64,000 nucleotides of DNA from Hyalella azteca (taxonomy: Eukaryota; Arthropoda; Malacostraca; Amphipoda; Hyalellidae). Position numbers and translations under genes: made by a program. Below the pieces are notes generated by a model that was not told the DNA's origin, made no database searches, and was given only the letters and a program-made list of their open reading frames with translations. Below are positions 34,185 to 45,419 of the stretch, in pieces (the stretch's first letter is position 1; the number at the start of each line of letters is the position of its first letter). The stretch is from contig NW_025942343.1 of assembly GCF_000764305.2 (NCBI RefSeq), forward strand, positions 104,839 through 168,838, given 5' to 3'.

Positions 34185-34480
34185 CTTCTATATGAACCGT
34201 TATACTGTGGTCGTTATACCTACACTGAGCTCTGCACTGCACTTGTTCACGTACGGTATACTCAACGTTGGCTATACTCTATAGAAATAAATTGTGTTAT
34301 GCACTGTTTTCTTTTATACTGAGCTCTACACTGCACTTGTTCACGCACAGTATACTCAAAGTTTGCTATACACTGTAGAAATAAATTGTGCTGTGTTAAG
34401 AAATTATGTGCTGTTTCCTCTTATATACTGAGCTCTATATTGCACATTTTCAAACACACTTAACTCACAGTTAGTTAAAT
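34185..34480. repeat. ~110-bp tandem repeat, about three units
   Basis: ATACTGAGCTCTACACTGCA then CTTGTTCACG and GTATACTCAA and TAGAAATAAATTGTG recur with moderate divergence. Confidence 0.85.
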
Positions 34481-34852
34481 ATGATCGAAGTAACTTACGT
34501 TATGTGTTGTTTCTTCAAACGAATATAACTAACGCGTTTCAATTAATTCTAGTTACTTTTAAAAAACTAAGTAATAAATTAATTACGTAAATATTGCCAA
34601 TCAATCATGGAATAATCGGACCGCAACAGCCTCTCCAAAAGTTCATAACGAAAGTGTAGGTTCACAGAACCAATTACAGCGGTTCATCAAAATTAACGGT
34701 ATTAGCTTCAATGATTCATCGTATACATCATTGGAGAGCAACGAGCGGCCATTATGAAAAATTTATTGCCATTTGAAAAGCCTTTCAAAGCATGACGGCA
34801 GATTCCGCTCGTAAGAGGAGTGCACATCATTAAACTATAATTAGTGATGAGT

Positions 34853-34998
34853 GGCTGTAACATCAGTGGCAGCGTCATCAGTGGCAGCATCATCAGTGGC
34901 AGTATCATCAGTGGCAGCATCATCAGTGGCAGCATCATCAGTGGCAGTATCATCAGTGGCAGTATCATCAGTGGCAGCATCATCAGTGGCAGTATCAT
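34853..34998. repeat. 15-bp minisatellite CATCAGTGGCAGYAT
   Basis: About 9-10 units, alternating CAGCAT and CAGTAT. Reads open in several frames (SGSII, SVAAS) only because of its period. Confidence 0.95.
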
Positions 34999-35099
34999 GG
35001 TTTGCTCACTTACACACACAATGTGATTGTACGCAATTTACTTTTTACTCGACACAAAAAAGCGTAATTCAGCGTAAAAATATTAAAGTTTATGTAACG

Positions 35100-36900
35100 C
35101 ATTGACGCGTTACTGTTAAGAGTTACGACAAACGCATAACTGCTCCCATATTTCCAGGTTTTGACACTATGTATTACCGATCGTAATAGTGTCATTTAAG
35201 TGTTTCTAATTACGGCTGGATCACTCCAGTGTTGCCCGCTGCGCAGAACCTGCCGAAATGTCCATGCACTTAAATTGTAATAGATTGGGGAAGCGCACAG
35301 CTTAACCACAAATTATGATTGAAATTTTTATAAGTAATTTCAATCCCACTAAAAACATTAAGCTTTAAGGATAAAATATATTTTATTGTATAAAATACTC
35401 TAAAATCTACTTCATGCAAACAACGCATGCCGCTCACGCAGAATATATTATCAGAAGTATTAAAGTAGAAGCGGAGAACACACTTCTACTTGTATCGCAA
35501 AAAAGTTCAGCCTTAATTAATGACATAGATGAAAATAAAAATACGCTACTAGACTGTTTTTTATATTCGGGAAAACTGGCTGCGAATTTCGCTCAGGAAA
35601 CGCTAGCGCTGTTTCAGGAAACTAAAATTTGTTCAATATCGACGGGAACCCAAAACACTTGCCACGGGAATCTAGGATAGTTACCCCGACACTATAGACA
35701 TACACAGTGGAGTCACCGCACCAGCTTTTTCTAATAAATATATAAAATAATAATAATTAAACGTAGTATTTCATTTTAAACTAAAATAAAGTAGCTATAT
35801 ACAGCAAATTTTTTATCCTGAACCGGTTACAGTTTAGTGAAGACGCATAGCATATGCCGAATAGCTGTGTCAGCATATTAGAAGCATCGAGGTTTCAGCA
35901 GCGCATTTTATCATTGTTACAGCGCTGTACACAAACTCTTGCAATGCTTGTCAATAATGGCAATAAGTACTTTTTTCTACAATGAATATTTTTTTATCTT
36001 CATCGAAAAATGCAACTAATGGTTAAAAGCATTGACCGCATAAATACAAATACCTCACGTGGGTTAATTTCCGAAAGCTATAATATCTATATTTATTTTT
36101 TCACTAGCAGCATTACGGTAAAACATGCGCAGCTATTAAAGCATACTACGTATGAATAAAAATGTTATCAGCACGGAAATGCATGTGCTGCAGATTTTCA
36201 TGCGATATATGAAGAAAATTATTTGTATAGAAAATCGGTGAGGCTTCCGATTTGTTGTAAATAAATGAATATAGTCGGTGATACTTTCATTTGTATCTTG
36301 AAAAAATCTCGTAAAAAGGTGCAATATTGTCAATATATCTATTTAATCAATGGATACATTCATTCTGTGATGTTTTGATATAGCCGTGGTCGGTATTGCA
36401 ACGGTCAATGGACACAGCAAATGACCATATGATTTCTAGCGAGAACATAACCAAGGTCTCGCAAGATAAACTTCCGCGCTTCGCTGATCCAGCACGTAAA
36501 AATCGTCTTAACCTTCAACAAAAATCTGAGCTTCAGTGAACTTTTCACGGCTTCGAGAACAAAGTGTGCGCTATCGAAACTTTTGCCAACTCGAGACTTA
36601 GTTTGTCGGTAGTTTTATTTTCCTAAAGTTTCATTTTTACTTCAGATTTTGATGAGGAAACAGATAGATTATAGTTAATAAATGGACAAGTTTATCAAAG
36701 CGACCATTGACCGCCCGAATGATTCATAAATTAAACGTTCGAATTTCGTTCAAATTTATTAGTTTAAACCCAAAAATATGGAGAAGTATGAATTTTGTGA
36801 TGAATCAGCCTCTTGACTTGGCGATGGGAAACACCAATGATGAGATCAACTTCCGCATGTAAATCATTATAATTAAACCAAAGAATGACCAAACTATCAG
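35100..36900. other. Non-coding, nothing recognised
   Basis: Contains an 88-codon plus-strand frame (35414-35680) with no recognisable motif or splice context. No array or mobile element was identified. Confidence 0.4.
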
Positions 36901-36909
36901 GTGCTTGAA

Positions 36910-36933
36910 ACGCACTGAGTGAACTCAGTGCGT
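36910..36933. repeat. Perfect 24-bp palindrome
   Basis: ACGCACTGAGT-GA-ACTCAGTGCGT. Each half contains CACTGAGT, resembling the outer end of the CACTC-family MITE, as if two termini were joined head to head. Confidence 0.85.
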
Positions 36934-36939
36934 AAAAAG

Positions 36940-38690
36940 ATCGCAAACATTGCCACGCTAAATTCATCGGAGATCGGGTCGAGGTCAGCGATTGAAATGC
37001 TTCTCACCGAACAAAATCAATACGTGGTTTTTCCCCAGCGTTTGGAAAAGATCTTCATGTCGAAACTATCAACTGGTAAACAAAAAGAAAAAACAACTTC
37101 GGAAAAGCCACCAACAACTTGTAGAAGTTCGGAAGAACTGCTCGCTAAGAGTCTTCAGCTCATCATGTTTTGCGAGGTTTGAAGGGCAATAGCAAAATGC
37201 TTCGACAGCAGATTTTATTTGCCATTGAATTTCGAATTCTGTGGCTGCTGTCAAATATTGTGCAAAAAAATCACTTATTTCCAGCACTTTCCTTCATTCC
37301 CGTTGTATTTTGAGAAGCAAATTAACGTAGCTATTTCGTTGATCAGATCGTCAATTCCTCGCAAGCAAACTTTTCTGCACGGTTGAAGACGAAGTGTAAA
37401 GAAACCCTGACAAACCAAAGCACAGATTGGTTGTTTAAGTCGTATCAAAATAGTTTGTAAATAAATTTAAGATTTTATGTCATTATAACTCTTTGATACG
37501 AGGAAGTTTTCAGAGTGAGGAAGTCGTCAAAGAATATAAATTTTAAAGTCGTTTGACTGCGACTCCTCGAATTCGAGTCCAAACGAGATTCGAACGAACT
37601 TACTTACACTGTACGTTTGTGAATATAATATACTGCAGTAAATGTAATACTTAAATGTACTTTTATAAAGTGAAAATTAAAGCGAAACTCGACAAATCGT
37701 TAGAGTGCAGGTTTGAAAATAACACAAAACTCTCTAACTCGATCGCTCGATCTGCCAGCCTTACGTTGCTAGGAGAAATTCTACCGAAAGGAAAGAAAGC
37801 TTTCACTTCTTGCAGTCTACTCTGTGCCGACAGCCATTCCCATCACGAGATCTATTAAACAAAGGAATTATGAAGAGTTTCTTCATCGTACGTTCTGATC
37901 ACTTCAAGACAATGATAGTTAGAGAGAAGAGAGAACTTATAAGGCCTCCAACCGAAGGTAAGATCGTAGGTATGAGAGGGAGCTCAAGAGTGAGTAAGAG
38001 TGAGTATTTTAAGAGTGAGCTAAGAGTGAGCTAATAGTGAGTAAGTATGAGAGTGAGCTCACGAGTGAGCAAGAGTTAGTAAGTGTGAGACCTCAAATTT
38101 GGTGTACGGAAGTGAGTCACACTGCCAAGCCCAGTCCTTTGAAGAATGAAATTAATTATTCATATCAGTTCATTAATTTTCCCTAATTTGGTTTCTAGTC
38201 AATTGTTGTTTGACTTGGGAGTTGTTAGAGTATTTGTACTTAGTATGTACCTTTGACTAATTTCAATTCACAAGAAATTCTTAAGTAAATGTGATATTTG
38301 ACAAACACAAGAGATTCCAAAACTTGACTTAATTTTATCGTCAGGAACGCGACAACTTGTCACAGAAATCTCAACTCGCTGAAAAAGTTATTGCAAATTT
38401 CGGTTGTCTACTAACAAATATTTTCAGACACGCTTTTAAAACTTTAATAAGTTGAGGCAAACGCACAATAGATTGAAATAAAACCAAGTCTCCAAATAAA
38501 ACCAATAAAACCTGGAATTGGTGTTGTTGACTCAGAGAAAATAATTGCTTTTGATGCAGTTCTTACCCTTTTATGGGTCATCCTGACCCAGTTTGGCCAA
38601 ACAAAAAGAAATAGAAGTGCTAAACCCGCCCTCTTCTCATATTGAAGTAAGAGAGTGTCAATATTAGGACAATATGAGCCATGCATTTGT
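36940..38690. other. Non-coding with GAGTGAG-rich stretch
   Basis: 37970-38075 holds irregular AAGAGTGAGTAAGAGTGAGC motifs. A minus-strand 72-codon frame at 37287-37069 looks mildly protein-like (AQYLTAATEFEIQWQIKS) but has no start, splice or family support. Nothing else was identified before the MITE at 38529. Confidence 0.4.
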
Positions 38691-38697
38691 CAGAGTG
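38529..38697. mobile_element. CACTC-family MITE
   Basis: Left end GACTCAGAGAAAATAATTGC; interior GGGTCATCCTGACCCAGTTT then GGCCAAAC; right end GTCAATATTAGGACAATATG then AGCCATGCATTTGTCAGAGT and G. It is 169 bp. Confidence 0.75.
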
Positions 38698-38699
38698 AT

Positions 38700-40370
38700 A
38701 GCCTCGTGTCCTTATTGCTTCAAATGAAACCACAACGCAAGAAATGCCCTGCCAGACGACTGCGTAGGACGGGATTAAATCCCCCTTTACTTCCCCAACC
38801 GATTATGGCAGAGAAAATAAATCCCCCCTAAGCCGCTAAGCCGAACACTCACGTAGGAAAAACTCTGCTCATTTTTTTGTACGTGAGCCGTGACGGTCAT
38901 AAAAACAGCATCAAATATCAGGCGTAATTTAAAAGGCTTACTACTGTTTCAATAGGTCTGAGAAATGCAGCAATATCACCTTACACAAATTGTATTAACA
39001 TCAAATGACTTCTTAAAATGAAGTAAGAAAATTATAAAATAATACGAAAATAATTCCCGATATCAAGATTGAGAGAGAGATTGAACGAGGTTAAAAGTTT
39101 ATTTATTTATTCTTTTCTTATTAATTTCATTATAAAGTTCATTGAGGATTGGGTAAGACAAGACAACGATATCGTTGTCTGTAATTGTTTTCTTTCAATC
39201 CAAAAATCGGCGTCTTGCATTGATGAGGAAAGTTTTAGCGACTTTTGCAATGCATATTTCGAATGACGGCAAACAACTGTAGACAAATTTTGAATACATC
39301 AGAACGAAGCAATCTAAAAAATATAAATAAACAACGTATTTAAATTCTTAAGGATTGGCAAATAGTCTAAACAAGAGAACAACTCTACGTCCTGCTGACA
39401 AAAGAAGTTATTTAAGAAAACAGGAACCTCACGCGTGCTTTTTTTGCACCGGAATTCCAAGTCACAAAAAATCGACACTCAGAGGCAAAACCGTGATCAA
39501 CACCTCGTGGTTTTTTCAAAGCTGAAAATGTCGCGGCACCTTAGATTGCAAAACTACGTGACTTTTGCCATACATGACCGCAGTGGAAAATTGCATCACT
39601 GTTTACGGCGGGCATTCGGCGGCCAACGATATGTTGACCGAGCAACGAGAAGGTCTGTTCGCTTAAAAATAATGTTCTTATAAATTTTGAATGTCATGTT
39701 GAAGATACCGACCGAATATAACCTGGGATTTCCCTAGAGTTAGATTGCATAAGCCAGCAAATCAACTCGATCAACGTACGAGAATTGAGCTGCTGTTTAA
39801 TTATAATCAAGTTATATAAGAATGATAACACGCTATATTATAGTTATGCTTTGTCTAATGTTTGCCAAGACTATTCCCTTTTGGAATTAATTTCAATAAT
39901 ATTATTATATATCTCATCAGCAGCACATCAGTCGTGGCCTGCAGAGAATGATTAAACAGTTCACTACATCGACGAGCCGACTGCGTATGTACGCGAAATC
40001 AAACGCTAATTTACATAAAAAACTTAAAAGCTATAGAATTCCCCAAAAATTCACAAAAGCTCTATAGAAAACGTTTCTAAGTCCAGCACCACCGTCAGAT
40101 CAATAATTTCGGAATACAGATTCAGATAGCATTTTTTTCATAGAATAGAGAAAGCGACTCGAGGAATCGAGTGACATTTACTCGTATAGTTCTCAAGTTT
40201 GCGTCTTTTCTAGCTCACGCAATTAAGCCAAACTTACAAACTTAACTATAAAACTTGACTTATTAACTTTAATAGAACTTTACTAGCAACTTTACTAAAA
40301 TTAATGTCGTATCTACACCAGCCAATCTCATGATAATGTTTAGCCGAAAGAGTCTCACTAAGCAGACCAC
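38700..40370. other. Non-coding, nothing recognised
   Basis: Only chance ORFs were seen (for example 39435-39683). No repeats of note. Confidence 0.4.
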
Positions 40371-40377
40371 ATTGGAA

Positions 40378-40430
40378 AGCGTGAATGTGACCAAGTCAGC
40401 GTGAATGTGACCAAGTCATCATGAATGCGT
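40378..40430. repeat. 20-bp repeat GCGTGAATGTGACCAAGTCA
   Basis: Two full units and one partial unit. Confidence 0.8.
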
Positions 40431-40599
40431 GAAGACCCACATGCCTCATGGTTACTCTAACCCGCGATACGCATGAGAGTGACCACGCGTCCGACTTGCC
40501 TCCTTTCTCAGCGTTACAGATCACAACTTAATCACGCTCAGTCACGTGTCGTTCATCATATCTCATGCAGGGACGATGCTCGCGTGAAGAATCTCTACA

Positions 40600-40690
40600 T
40601 ATTAAGTCACGGAAGTACAAGAATCGGCGACAAGCCATATTAGGCCTATTTTTCGGCGCTGACATCACTGCATGTGATATGATATTAAGA
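40600..40690 (+). mobile_element. LINE 3' end, 5'-truncated
   Basis: AAGTCACGGAAGTACAAGAA then TCGGCGACAAGCCATATTAG and CGGCGCTGACATCACT closely match the tail that follows the LINE remnant at 55120-55190 and the reverse-strand copy at 60413-60472. It ends in a GATATGATATT microsatellite, typical of CR1/Jockey-like tails. Confidence 0.72.
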
Positions 40691-40904
40691 ACCAAGCGAA
40701 GCTCTTCCTCGTGAATCAAAGATCCAACACCACGGGTGTGGGGGCGAAAGTGTACTTCAACCCTATAAATGTGAACACATCAAAAACTACGGGAGTTAAA
40801 ATTAGTGTAATTCAACCCTGCAAATGTGAAAATTTCCAAGACCGCTCGAGTCTCTTTAATTGGAATGCGATGCTTCAACTGGTAATGTCACGCACAAAGT
40901 GACT

Positions 40905-40976
40905 GCATGTCACATACATGCTGCATGTCACGTACATGTTGCATGTCACATACATGTTGCATGTCACATACAGTGG
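40905..40976. repeat. 18-bp repeat TGCATGTCACATACATGT
   Basis: About four units. Each is largely self-complementary (ACATGCATGT-like), so it can fold. Confidence 0.88.
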
Positions 40977-41148
40977 GGGGAAATAAATATTCGTACACTT
41001 GAAAAATCGTATTTTAATGTATGTGAGTACACAAACTTAACTGGAAAAGTGATTTAAATTATGTATAGAGACGCATAGTATTCAAAAATACTATCAAAAG
41101 AAATTAAATCTCAATGCAACAAAAAACAATGCAACATGTTCACTTTTN

Positions 41149-41640
41149 ATGTGGCAAGAGTCGTGTTCTCTGCCACACAGCAATGGCATTTGACAAGAGT
41201 CGTGTTCTCTGCCACACAGCAATGGCATGTGGCAAGAGTCGTGTTCTCTGCCACACAGCAATGGCATTTGACAAGAGTCGTGTTCTCTGCCACACAGCAA
41301 TGGCATGTGGCAAGAGTCGTGTTCTCTGCCACACAGCAATGGCATTTGACAAGAGTCGTGTTCTCTGCCACACAGCAATGGCATGTGGCAAGAGTCGTGT
41401 TCTCTGCCACACAGCAATGGCATTTGACAAGAGTCGTGTTCTCTGCCACACAGCAATGGCATGTGGCAAGAGTCGTGTTCTCTGCCACACAGCAATGGCA
41501 TGTGGCAAGAGACGTGTTCTCTTCCAAACAGCAATGGCATGTGGCAAGAGTCGTGTTCTCTGCCACATAGCAATGGCATGTGGCAAGAGCCGTGTTCTCT
41601 TCCAAACAGCAATGGCATGTGGCAATAGTCGTGTTCTCTA
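41149..41640. repeat. 39-bp satellite with two kinds of dimeric higher-order structure
   Basis: The monomer is GGCAAGAGTCGTGTTCTCTG then CCACACAGCAATGGCATGT. Up to about 41460 the monomers alternate strictly between a TTTGACAAG and a GTGGCAAG form (a 78-bp dimer). After that the GTGGC form is constant, but CTGCCACA alternates with CTTCCAAA. About 12.6 monomers are present. The array begins right at the N at 41148. Because 39 is divisible by three, up to five frames stay open. Confidence 0.96.
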
Positions 41641-42589
41641 GACGCAATGTGTGAGCAATGCGGAGGGTTAAGCAGTACACATACAGGCGATTTTATTTTT
41701 TATTTATCGACGGCCTTTGAACCGAGTAGCCAAACCAGTAAGCTAGACACTGTATGGACATGATTCGGTAGACCATAAGCTGCTTACTTCTGCTCCTTAA
41801 TGGCCATTAAGTTAGCCTCATAGGTTATTTCGTTGGTTATTGGAGTATAAATTCTCACAGCAGACCAAAATGAGAATTTTATCTAAATTTATTCAGTGTT
41901 AGAAGTTTTATTAATTTAATGTATTAAACTTTGTGCCAATGATTTTCGTTAGAGTATGGTTGGAGATTATAAAATTTAAAAAGAAAGAGCACGAAAATGT
42001 GTTTAATCAAGAGTATAGTTATTTCCAGAGAAGCAATAATTGAATTTATCGACGACTTTTTTTTCCAAGGTCGGCGATCTCGAGACGCATACCTTCCGAT
42101 ACGACGCAGGGATCGGCCCATTACAGCCTACCTGGAATTTAATCTAACAGACAAAAATACTTCGCTGCAGGGTTTAATTTCGACTTAAGTTTCGCTTTAA
42201 AGCAATTTGATTCTTTATACTACCACGTGAAGCTCTGATGGGTTAGTTCAGGAGTTGGAAAAAAACATGTAGTGACATTCAAATGTATAACAAAACATGC
42301 GAATTAACAAGATAGCTTCTAATGATTCTTTAAATCAACAAAAAGAAGTAATGGCATAAGAGAAATTAGAAGAAACAAAGAAACGAGCAAATTCATTCAT
42401 GCAGTTTATTTTACCACCGTGGATTAGTAATTGTTTCCGTAGGTACTACTCTAAAAAATTGAATAAGCAAAATTTCTAAACAAAACACTACTATAACTGA
42501 TGAAATTCTACAAAATCGAAATATAAAGATGAAAATCCTACGCAACTCGTTTAGAGTTGAATTTGTACATGCCATACAAATGACAAAAA

Positions 42590-42965
42590 AAAACAGTTTA
42601 ATTAGTTTTAACTAGTTTAGAAGTAAATTTGTACAAACCATACAAATTTAAAAAAACGCTTAACTAGTTTAGAGGTACATTTGTACATGCCATCTAGCAA
42701 GCAGCATCCAAGAAAGCTTGTAATTTCCCCGAAGCAAATAGGGAACCAGTCTCGGGTGAAGCGAGGCAAAGAATGCAAGCAACAAACAATATACAAAGTG
42801 TTATAACTTATACACATAATACAATGTGGTATAACACACAATATACAAAATTTTGTATATTCTATACATAATACAATGTCTTATAACATACAATATACAC
42901 AATTTAATATCTTCTATACATAATACAATGTTTTATAACATACAATATACAAGGTGTTATAAAAT
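42590..42965. repeat. Repeat cluster: TTTGTACATGCCAT and TATACATAATACAATG units
   Basis: 42560-42690 carries about three GTTTAGAGGTACATTTGTAC-like units. 42800-42965 carries about three ~55-bp units with ATACATAATACAATGTNTTA then TAACATACAATATACA. The segment AAGCAAATAGGGAACCAGTC brackets the second cluster on both sides (about 42734 and 42974). Confidence 0.8.
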
Positions 42966-42999
42966 TTCTCCGAAGCAAATAGGGAACCAGTCCGAGGCA

Positions 43000-43190
43000 A
43001 AGATTGCATGCCGCCCACAACTCCAGAGTTCAAGCAGGGCCAAGCGACCGTTGCCCCCGCCCCTCGAACGGTAAACAGGCGGCGCGGCGCCCCCTGAGCA
43101 AGCGACATCGTGCGGCCGGTTCAGCGAGCCTTAGTATCCCTAGGTATGTGTTTCGGACGTAGCAGCCCCAGGCCACGCTGGTGAAATAAG
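43000..43190. other. Local GC- and CpG-rich patch
   Basis: The segment contains GGCGGCGCGGCGCCCCCTGA and many CpG dinucleotides, in sharp contrast to the flanking AT-rich arrays. It might be a promoter or first exon, or a fragment of inserted DNA. The minus-strand frame starting ATGTCGCTTGCTCAG runs 64 codons without a recognisable domain. Confidence 0.5.
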
Positions 43191-43699
43191 TCTTGCTCGA
43201 AGATCTTACAGGGAGCTTGTTATTTATGACGTAAATAAAACACCTTATGTATTAAAATCCAAAGCAATCTAATACTCAAGATTATATTTTTCTAAAATAA
43301 TCTATCGGAAAGATAGCCAGTTCTTCACTAGCGAATCGAGTCTTGTCCAACGACCTTCCTGGCAGCTCGGTTCCTTTACAGGCAAAGACCGACGATAATG
43401 CATGTAAATTTACAGCAATACAAGACTTGAATAACCATCAGCCAGCGAAAAACCTGTGCAAAAATTGCTTTATTAATGCCATAAATTTATTTAAATAGAT
43501 CATTTTATCGAGCCGGTGACAGCATCTTCAAGAATATTCGAAGTAGAAGAGATAAAATTATATACCAAGTATAGTGTCGAACTTAAAACAAAAAAACATT
43601 GGAAAGCTAGCTTCATAACCACATCAGCTAACTGATGACCGACAGGAGCGAAAACAACCTACATGCATGCATACAATATATTGCAAATCCAACCCGCCT

Positions 43700-44110
43700 A
43701 CACATAAAACATTGCAAAAACAACCCACACTCCAACCCACTAAACATTGCGAAAAGCACACGCCTACATACAAATCATTGCAAAAACATACGCCTACACA
43801 CAAAATATTGCAAAAAACATACGCCTACACACAAAATATCGCAAAAAACATACGCCTACACACAAAATATTGCAAAAAACATACGCCTACACACAAAACA
43901 TTGCAAAAATTTCACGCCTGCACACAAAATATTTCAAAAAACACACGCCTACACACAAAACATTGCAAAAAAACACACGCCTACACACAAAACATTGCAA
44001 AAAAAACACACGCCTACACACAAAACAGTGCAAAAACACACGCCTATACACAAAACAATTCCAAAAAATACACGCTTACGCAAAAAAAATTACCAAAAAA
44101 CACACCTACA
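43700..44110. repeat. ~31-bp repeat ACGCCTACACACAAAATATT
   Basis: About 13 units ACGCCTACACACAAAANATT + GCAAAAAACAT with variable A-run length. The strand is nearly free of G. Overlapping ORFs in three frames are artefacts of the array. Confidence 0.95.
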
Positions 44111-44164
44111 CACTGGAACAAGCTACATTTACTCCTAGTCTTTGAATACAATCGGCGACAGCAC

Positions 44165-44250
44165 TGTCATTCGTAGATAACGGTACGGTAATAGACAACA
44201 GTACGGTAATAGACAACGGTACGATAACGGTACAATAATAGACAATATAG
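44165..44250. repeat. ~19-bp repeat ACGGTAATAGACAAC
   Basis: Four to five units with alternating ACGGTACG inserts. Confidence 0.8.
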
Positions 44251-45261
44251 TAGGGCAAGAAAAAAAAGTCACTCAACGGGACAAAATTCTATCCCTGAAA
44301 TCCAAGCTCGTGAGCGAAATATCATTGAATGCATTTTTGGCTTCATGAAAAATAATTTTATTCGTATTTATTCCTGGTACTTTTTTGGTTCTAGGCAGAG
44401 ATAATTTATGGCGATATTTATTCATGAGAGAAGATAATTTAATGGGATCAATTGTTACCTCATTAATTAGACGGTAAGAACGAGATCGTTGGTGAAGCTG
44501 CGACTACAGAGAAAGAGCCTTTAAACGACCAAGTCATTCAGGGTCAAAGTCGAGAAATTAAGTCAAAATGGCCATTTTAATTAAATTCTTTTGATAATGA
44601 AATTCGGTTCAAAAGACGTAAACAATAGGAGTGTTGCGAACGAGATTTAAGAAAGGGATTATACAGCCTAATAGGAAACGTAAACCTAGAGATTCATTCC
44701 GAGTTAACCGGGACAATTAGACCAATAATAACATGGATATGTCCACAATACTTCTTCACACTGCTGTAGACGTTGCATTACACAAAAAAAGTATGTTTTA
44801 TTATTGTGTTCACTATTAAATTATATACTAAGCGCGTAGAAGCGCTGTAGGAATAACGGATGCAGATGTGGTATCGGGAGGTGCAGGTGTGGTACCGGGA
44901 GGTGAGAATGTGGGTACAGGGAGGTCCCAACGTCCGAGGATGACTTGCAAAAAATAAAACTCGGTTGAGATTGTTAAAAAAATCTAACATTTTCATTCGA
45001 AAGCGACACGAATAGAAGATGATAACGCACAGAACTCCTAAGAGAATAGAAAATCTTCAACAGCTTCAGGGCAGCTGAGCAGGAAAGAAAATATGAGGGG
45101 CAATGTGAGGATAAAAAATATCCAGAGGCTAAATTAAAAAGATTTTAATGAAAAAAATTTAAATTAGTGCCCCCGAGATGCGGCGGGGGAAGGGAGGGGA
45201 AGAAGGATACGCGGCACAGTCCTGAGGCGATGCAGTTCAACTTTCTCCTATGCGTATCCGC

Positions 45262-45418
45262 TGCTCCGAGCTGGTGCGTAGAATGTCTAGGACTGGATGC
45301 GTAGAATGTCTAGAGCTGGGTGCGTAGAATGTCTAGGGCTGGGTGCGTAGAATGTCTAGGACTGGTCGCGTAGAATGTCCAAGGCTGGTGCGTAGAATGT
45401 CTAGGACTGGTCGCGTAT
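45262..45418. repeat. 23-24 bp repeat GTGCGTAGAATGTCTAGGAC
   Basis: About six units with TGG endings. Spurious minus-strand frames cross it. Confidence 0.93.
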
Positions 45419-45419
45419 A

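Noticed and set aside
35414..35680. 88-residue plus-strand ORF
   Set aside because: Plausible composition but no motif, no splice context and no neighbours; chance ORF length in 64 kb.
41111..41680. Cys/His-rich protein encoded by the 39-bp array (frames open on both strands)
   Set aside because: Up to five frames are open at once, which is a property of a stop-free unit whose length is a multiple of three, not evidence of coding.
43635..44176. His/Lys-rich repeat proteins in three frames
   Set aside because: Shadows of the ~31-bp array; three overlapping frames cannot all be real and none has supporting signals.
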